Positions 4,879-7,008 of a stretch of 7,008 bases of DNA are shown piece by piece. The position numbers and the translations under genes were made by a program. Positions within the stretch are counted from its first letter, which is position 1. Every line of letters begins with the position of its first letter. The notes below the pieces were generated by a model, which saw only the letters and a program-made list of their open reading frames with translations, was not told where the DNA came from and did no database searches. Source of the DNA: UBA8518 sp041659585 (GTDB lineage Bacteria; Patescibacteriota; Minisyncoccia; Moranbacterales; UBA2206); assembly GCA_041659585.1 (NCBI GenBank), contig JBAZXY010000069.1, positions 1 through 7,008 on the forward strand, read 5' to 3'.

Positions 4879-4941
4879 ATGAAAAAACAATCTATCTTCA
4901 ATCCGTACTGGGACAATCTGCGGGAGGTGAAATTAAAATAG
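4879..4941 (+). pseudogene. Relic of a TrmB-family C-terminus
   Basis: This short frame encodes KKQSIFNPYWDNLREVKLK and a TAG stop. The first TrmB-type protein ends QKSIFELLWDNLPEMKVK. The DNA of 4885-4941 and 3360-3416 aligns without gaps at about three quarters identity, in the same frame and to the same stop position, including an 11-base exact run TGGGACAATCT. Upstream, TEM matches TEI of the intact gene after a two-codon gap, then an in-frame stop at 4852-4854 ends the match. No helix-turn-helix part remains. I read it as the 3' end of a lost or displaced TrmB paralogue. A true 20-residue gene is unlikely, as there is no SD or promoter. Confidence 0.7.
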
Positions 4942-4948
4942 CAAATTT

Positions 4949-4983
4949 AAAAACCCCAATCCTGTTTCAGGATTGGGGTTTTT
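4949..4983. terminator. Strong bidirectional intrinsic terminator
   Basis: AAAAACCCCAATCCTG (4949-4964) and its exact complement (4968-4983) form a 16-base-pair stem with a TTT loop, ending in five T on either strand. Reading leftward it begins one base after the TGA of the 34-residue gene, so it ends the small-membrane-protein operon. Reading rightward it follows the TrmB relic by seven bases. Confidence 0.93.
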
Positions 4984-4984
4984 G

Positions 4985-5089
4985 TCATTCAAGGCCATAT
5001 AACCAACGACTAAACAATGCTATCAAAGCACATACTGCCATAAACACAACGAATGCAACACAAAAAACATTGTTATTTTCTTTTTTCAT
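4985..5089 (-). CDS. Single-span membrane microprotein, 34 aa
   Basis: A short ORF with an excellent SD, GGAGGAG five bases before the ATG at 5089. It encodes MKKENNN, one hydrophobic span at about residues 8-27 (VFCVAFVVFMAVCALIALF), and a short tail SRWLYGLE ending in TGA. A charged N-terminus followed by a single span suggests an inner-membrane microprotein. It overlaps the end of the 142-residue gene by 17 bases, so translation is probably coupled. The terminator starts one base after its stop, marking it as the last gene of the operon. It is unrecognised beyond this, but SD, overlap and terminator placement together make it credible despite its length. Confidence 0.72.
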   Translation of the reverse strand: MKKENNNVFCVAFVVFMAVCALIALFSRWLYGLE

Positions 5090-5501
5090 TTTTCTCCTCC
5101 GCTTGCTTGAGAATTTCCGCGAGGTGCGGATTTTGTTGAAGAAACTTGCGCTCTTGCTTTTCAGATATTCGGTTCAAAAAATTATTTGCCAAGACACATA
5201 TTCCAATAACTAAAACAACCTTAATAATACTCCACCAAATATAACTTGTGTCCAAACTCCAGCCCACCCACAAAGTGCCAATAGTGGTAATAATTATCAG
5301 AATCATTGGTAAATAACAATCACATCTACGCATGAAAATATGGCGCTCTTGTTCTGCCAATCGTAATCTTGTCTCACACATCACTCGGCCGATTTTTTCC
5401 ATTTCCCCGCACTCCAGGCATCTTTCTTTCAGCACTACCCCGCACTGACCACAGAAATTGCCAAGTTCATTTTGGTGAATGCAATTATTATTGTTGTTCA
5501 T
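5073..5501 (-). CDS. Zinc-ribbon protein with two membrane spans, 142 aa
   Basis: The N-terminal 45 residues hold a cysteine cluster: C7, H9, C17-x2-C20, C28-x2-C31, C42. The two CxxC knuckles (FCGQCGVVL and RCLECGE) form a zinc-ribbon-like unit. Two hydrophobic spans follow at about 63-81 and 86-106, then a charged helical tail ending EEKNEKRK. The likely topology is ribbon and tail on the same, cytoplasmic, side. The family is not one I can name; zinc-ribbon plus membrane-helix proteins often serve as sensors or scaffolds, which here is only analogy. The SD is GGAGGAG before the ATG at 5501, overlapping the end of the upstream gene by 14 bases. It is the middle gene of a three-gene operon. 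Confidence 0.82.
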   Translation of the reverse strand: MNNNNNCIHQNELGNFCGQCGVVLKERCLECGEMEKIGRVMCETRLRLAEQERHIFMRRCDCYLPMILIIITTIGTLWVGWSLDTSYIWWSIIKVVLVIGICVLANNFLNRISEKQERKFLQQNPHLAEILKQAEEKNEKRK

Positions 5502-5739
5502 TTTTCTCCTCCAATTTACTAATTTTTATGTAGAGATGTATCATAAAGACAACCAGCGCAATTGCTAGAAAAATTCCTACCAACAGTGCTACCATTTTGA
5601 TACTCGGAAAAATAAAACTAAATACCAATAGACAACCGCAAAAAAAGCAATGTAATACAGTCCAAGGAATTGCACTCAAAGCACATTCTCTCGCCTCGTT
5701 TTTTTGATTATGATTATCAACATTGTCTCTCATGATCAT
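5488..5739 (-). CDS. Small two-span membrane protein, 83 aa
   Basis: A polar N-terminus (MIMRDNVDNHNQKNEARE) leads to two hydrophobic segments at about 24-45 (PWTVLHCFFCGCLLVFSF) and 48-71 (KMVALLVGIFLAIALVVF), then a basic and acidic tail KISKLEEKNEQQ. It is an unrecognised integral membrane protein. The start at 5739 has AAGGAG with five further bases before the ATG, an excellent fit. It is the first gene of the leftward operon. Its C-terminus (LEEKNE) and that of the next protein (AEEKNE) share EEKNE because the same DNA also forms the next gene's SD and start. It is divergent from the second TrmB-type regulator. Confidence 0.8.
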   Translation of the reverse strand: MIMRDNVDNHNQKNEARECALSAIPWTVLHCFFCGCLLVFSFIFPSIKMVALLVGIFLAIALVVFMIHLYIKISKLEEKNEQQ

Positions 5740-5782
5740 AACTACTCCTTATTAAATTTTTTTAAACAACTTTCCATCACAA

Positions 5783-5820
5783 TAACACAAAACATTAACA
5801 CAACCATAACAATTTATCAA
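5783..5820 (-). promoter_or_regulatory. Possible promoter/operator of the small-membrane-protein operon
   Basis: On the minus strand TTGATA (5820-5815), 17 bases, then TAATGT (5797-5792); the -35 is good and the -10 poor. On the plus strand TAACACAA occurs at 5783-5790 and 5796-5803, with a shortened TAACAA at 5807-5812, about one helical turn apart. The rest of the 184-base gap between 5739 and 5924 is AT-rich and shows no gene. Confidence 0.3.
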
Positions 5821-5889
5821 CAGTATAGTTGTCATCCGTGGCTATTTTTGGCTAAAATTAACTATTCTATTATTTTTTTATCAAAAATA

Positions 5890-5917
5890 TTGACAAATTG
5901 TGACACTATGTTACGAT
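5890..5917 (+). promoter_or_regulatory. Promoter of the second TrmB-type gene, leaderless geometry
   Basis: Consensus TTGACA (5890-5895), 16 bases, then TACGAT (5912-5917). The ATG at 5924 begins six bases after the -10, the same spacing as at the antitoxin gene. This promoter overlaps the in-frame upstream ATG at 5900, which therefore cannot lie in the transcript it makes. Confidence 0.7.
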
Positions 5918-5923
5918 TTCTTT

Positions 5924-6667
5924 ATGGATCAAGACTTAATAAAATTATTAGAACAAACGGGCTTTACTCAAAAAGAAGCTGAAGTATATTTGGCGCTTTT
6001 GGAATTAAGTGCAGGCACGGTAACGGAGATTGCCAAGCTAACCCAATTGAAACGCTCTATTATCTATGTACTTTTAGAAGGACTCATTAAGCGAGGTTAT
6101 GCCAGTGAATTGCCAGACAAAAAAATCAGTATCTTTCAAGCCACTGATCCTTCGGTAATTCTATTTCAACTCAAAACCACTGCTAAAAATTTTTCCGAAA
6201 TGTTACCGATGTTTCGCACCTTGCATAACAAAGGTAAAAGACGACCCAAGATTACCTATCATGAAACCACGGAAGGTATTTGGAAAGTCTACGAATCCAT
6301 AAATCTCGCTCCCGAAGCCTTTTTCATCTCTTCCTACGAAAAAATTGAAACTCATTTTCCTGGGTCTATTGAAAAATGGATACGGGATTATCAGAAAAAG
6401 CTCATTCCTGTTAAAGGCAAGCATCTAGTGCCTAATAATCCCTTTGAATTGCAAGTCGCCAAGCAACTTTCCACCCACGGCCAACAAGCGCGCTACCTGC
6501 CAAAAATTCCTGCTTTTAATATGGATTTTTCTTTATGCGAAAACAAATTGGCCATCACCTCATTGGAAGATGAGCCATTTATTGTTGTTATTGAATCAGA
6601 AGAATTAGTCAAGTCTATTCGCCCACTCTTTGAAATGGCTTGGAACAACGGCAAGGAAGTTGTATGA
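5924..6667 (+). CDS. TrmB-family transcriptional regulator (second copy)
   Basis: A 247-residue protein when started at 5924. The winged helix-turn-helix covers about 8-73 (FTQKEAEVYLALLEL, then TVTEIAKLTQLKRSIIYVLLEGL). A linker helix at 78-98 follows, and the C-terminal domain begins RPKITYHETTEGIWKVYE (107-124). The same landmarks occur in the first TrmB-type protein in the same order (for example RPKIRFYEGREGLLEIY), so the two are paralogues, but clearly diverged and more so in the C-terminal half, hinting at different ligands. The frame is open to an ATG at 5900, yet the promoter covers that start and the family's N-terminus fits 5924. The gene is divergent from the small-membrane-protein operon, its most likely target besides itself. 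The ligand is unknown. Confidence 0.9.
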   Translation: MDQDLIKLLEQTGFTQKEAEVYLALLELSAGTVTEIAKLTQLKRSIIYVLLEGLIKRGYASELPDKKISIFQATDPSVILFQLKTTAKNFSEMLPMFRTLHNKGKRRPKITYHETTEGIWKVYESINLAPEAFFISSYEKIETHFPGSIEKWIRDYQKKLIPVKGKHLVPNNPFELQVAKQLSTHGQQARYLPKIPAFNMDFSLCENKLAITSLEDEPFIVVIESEELVKSIRPLFEMAWNNGKEVV

Positions 6668-6670
6668 ATC

Positions 6671-6699
6671 TTGAACTTATCCAACCAAGCTGCTAAACT
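6671..6699 (+). promoter_or_regulatory. Candidate promoter of yebC
   Basis: TTGAAC (6671-6676), 17 bases, TAAACT (6694-6699). An alternative -10, TAATAT (6723-6728), lies eight bases before the yebC ATG and would make a leaderless message, but its -35 is poor. No terminator separates yebC from the upstream regulator, so cotranscription is also possible. Confidence 0.4.
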
Positions 6700-6736
6700 G
6701 GAGTTATATTTGAATAATCAGCTAATATGAAAAAAT

Positions 6737-7008
6737 ATGTCAGGACACTCACATTGGGCGGGAATAAAACATAAAAAAGGTCTAAATGATGCTAAGCGTG
6801 GCAAGGTATTTACTAAGCACGCTAAAATGATTACTATCACCGCGCGTGACGGTGGAGGAAACCCAGATATGAATTTCCAACTGCGTCTGGCCGTGGATCG
6901 GGCCCGCTTGGACAACATGCCTAAGGAAAACATCGATCGCGCTATCAAGAAAGGCACTGGCGAACTCAATGACGGCACCGAAATCACCGAAATCACCTAT
7001 GAAGGCAT
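6737..7008 (+). CDS. yebC: YebC/PmpR-family protein (3' end outside window)
   Basis: The first 90 residues are present and the frame is open to the window edge. The N-terminal signature MSGHSHWAGIKHKKGLNDAK is diagnostic for the family. It is followed by RGKVFTKHAKMITITARDGGGNPDMN, LRLAVDRARLDNMPKENIDRAIKKGTG and the start of the next domain (ITEITYEG). Full-length members are about 240-250 residues. YebC proteins were first described as transcription regulators and are now known, for some members, to help ribosomes through difficult sequences such as proline runs. The ATG at 6737 matches the family's start exactly. No SD precedes it; an out-of-frame ATG at 6727 opens only 15 codons. The gene is about 70 bases after the second TrmB-type gene. 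Confidence 0.96.
   Translation, partial: MSGHSHWAGIKHKKGLNDAKRGKVFTKHAKMITITARDGGGNPDMNFQLRLAVDRARLDNMPKENIDRAIKKGTGELNDGTEITEITYEG

Noticed and set aside
4879..4941. A genuine 20-residue gene
   Set aside because: There is no SD or promoter, and its sequence is explained by homology to the TrmB C-terminus.
5900..5923. ATG at 5900 as the start of the second TrmB-type gene
   Set aside because: The promoter hexamers at 5890-5917 cover it, and the extra eight residues do not fit the family N-terminus.
6718..6996. Minus-strand 92-codon open frame at the right end
   Set aside because: It is antisense to yebC, whose N-terminal signature is unmistakable.
1..7008. tRNA, rRNA, insertion sequence, integrase or replication origin
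   Set aside because: None of their sequence hallmarks is visible by eye on either strand; a covariance-model scan was not possible here.

Overview
The window looks like chromosomal DNA from an AT-rich bacterium with a small genome, most likely a member of the Candidate Phyla Radiation (Patescibacteria). The reasons are two TrmB-family regulators side by side with many tiny unrecognised proteins, a YebC homologue, a type IV toxin-antitoxin pair, and several regulators whose promoters sit so close to the ATG that the mRNA would be leaderless. Sigma70-like promoters and YebC argue for a bacterium rather than an archaeon. TGA is used as a stop and no long frame needs it as a sense codon, so the UGA=Gly code of some CPR lineages does not apply. 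The lineage assignment is inference.

Layout. 1-113 is the tail of a plus-strand gene, closed by a perfect bidirectional terminator (136-169). A SAM-dependent methyltransferase runs leftward (267-920), preceded by a possible 10-codon leader ORF. Then come three small unrecognised leftward genes (65, 110 and 174 aa; 1070-2405). Each has a related noncoding leader with a C/G-stemmed hairpin and a GGAG ribosome-binding site. Two of the leaders belong to an 84-bp block that matches at 80 of 84 positions, although the proteins they precede are unrelated. A divergent control region (2505-2675) follows, with two good sigma70-like promoters and copies of a TAGTCGA-type motif, feeding the small genes leftward and a TrmB-type regulator rightward (2676-3416).

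Next is a leftward AbiEi/AbiEii toxin-antitoxin operon (4794 to 3451), whose promoter places transcription start at or beside the antitoxin ATG. Just upstream of it is an in-frame relic of a second TrmB C-terminus (4879-4941), so the toxin-antitoxin module lies between two related TrmB 3' ends. A strong terminator (4949-4983) separates this from a three-gene leftward operon of very small membrane proteins (83, 142 and 34 aa; 5739 to 4985) with overlapping ends and the same SD/start string at both junctions. This operon diverges from a second TrmB-type regulator (5924-6667), itself apparently leaderless. The 5' part of yebC closes the window.

How it may work together: both TrmB-type regulators are divergently paired with an operon of tiny unrecognised proteins, which suggests two regulator/target units. 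For the first, shared motif copies around both promoters support autoregulation plus control of the small-gene cluster. The functions of the small proteins are not recognisable from sequence.
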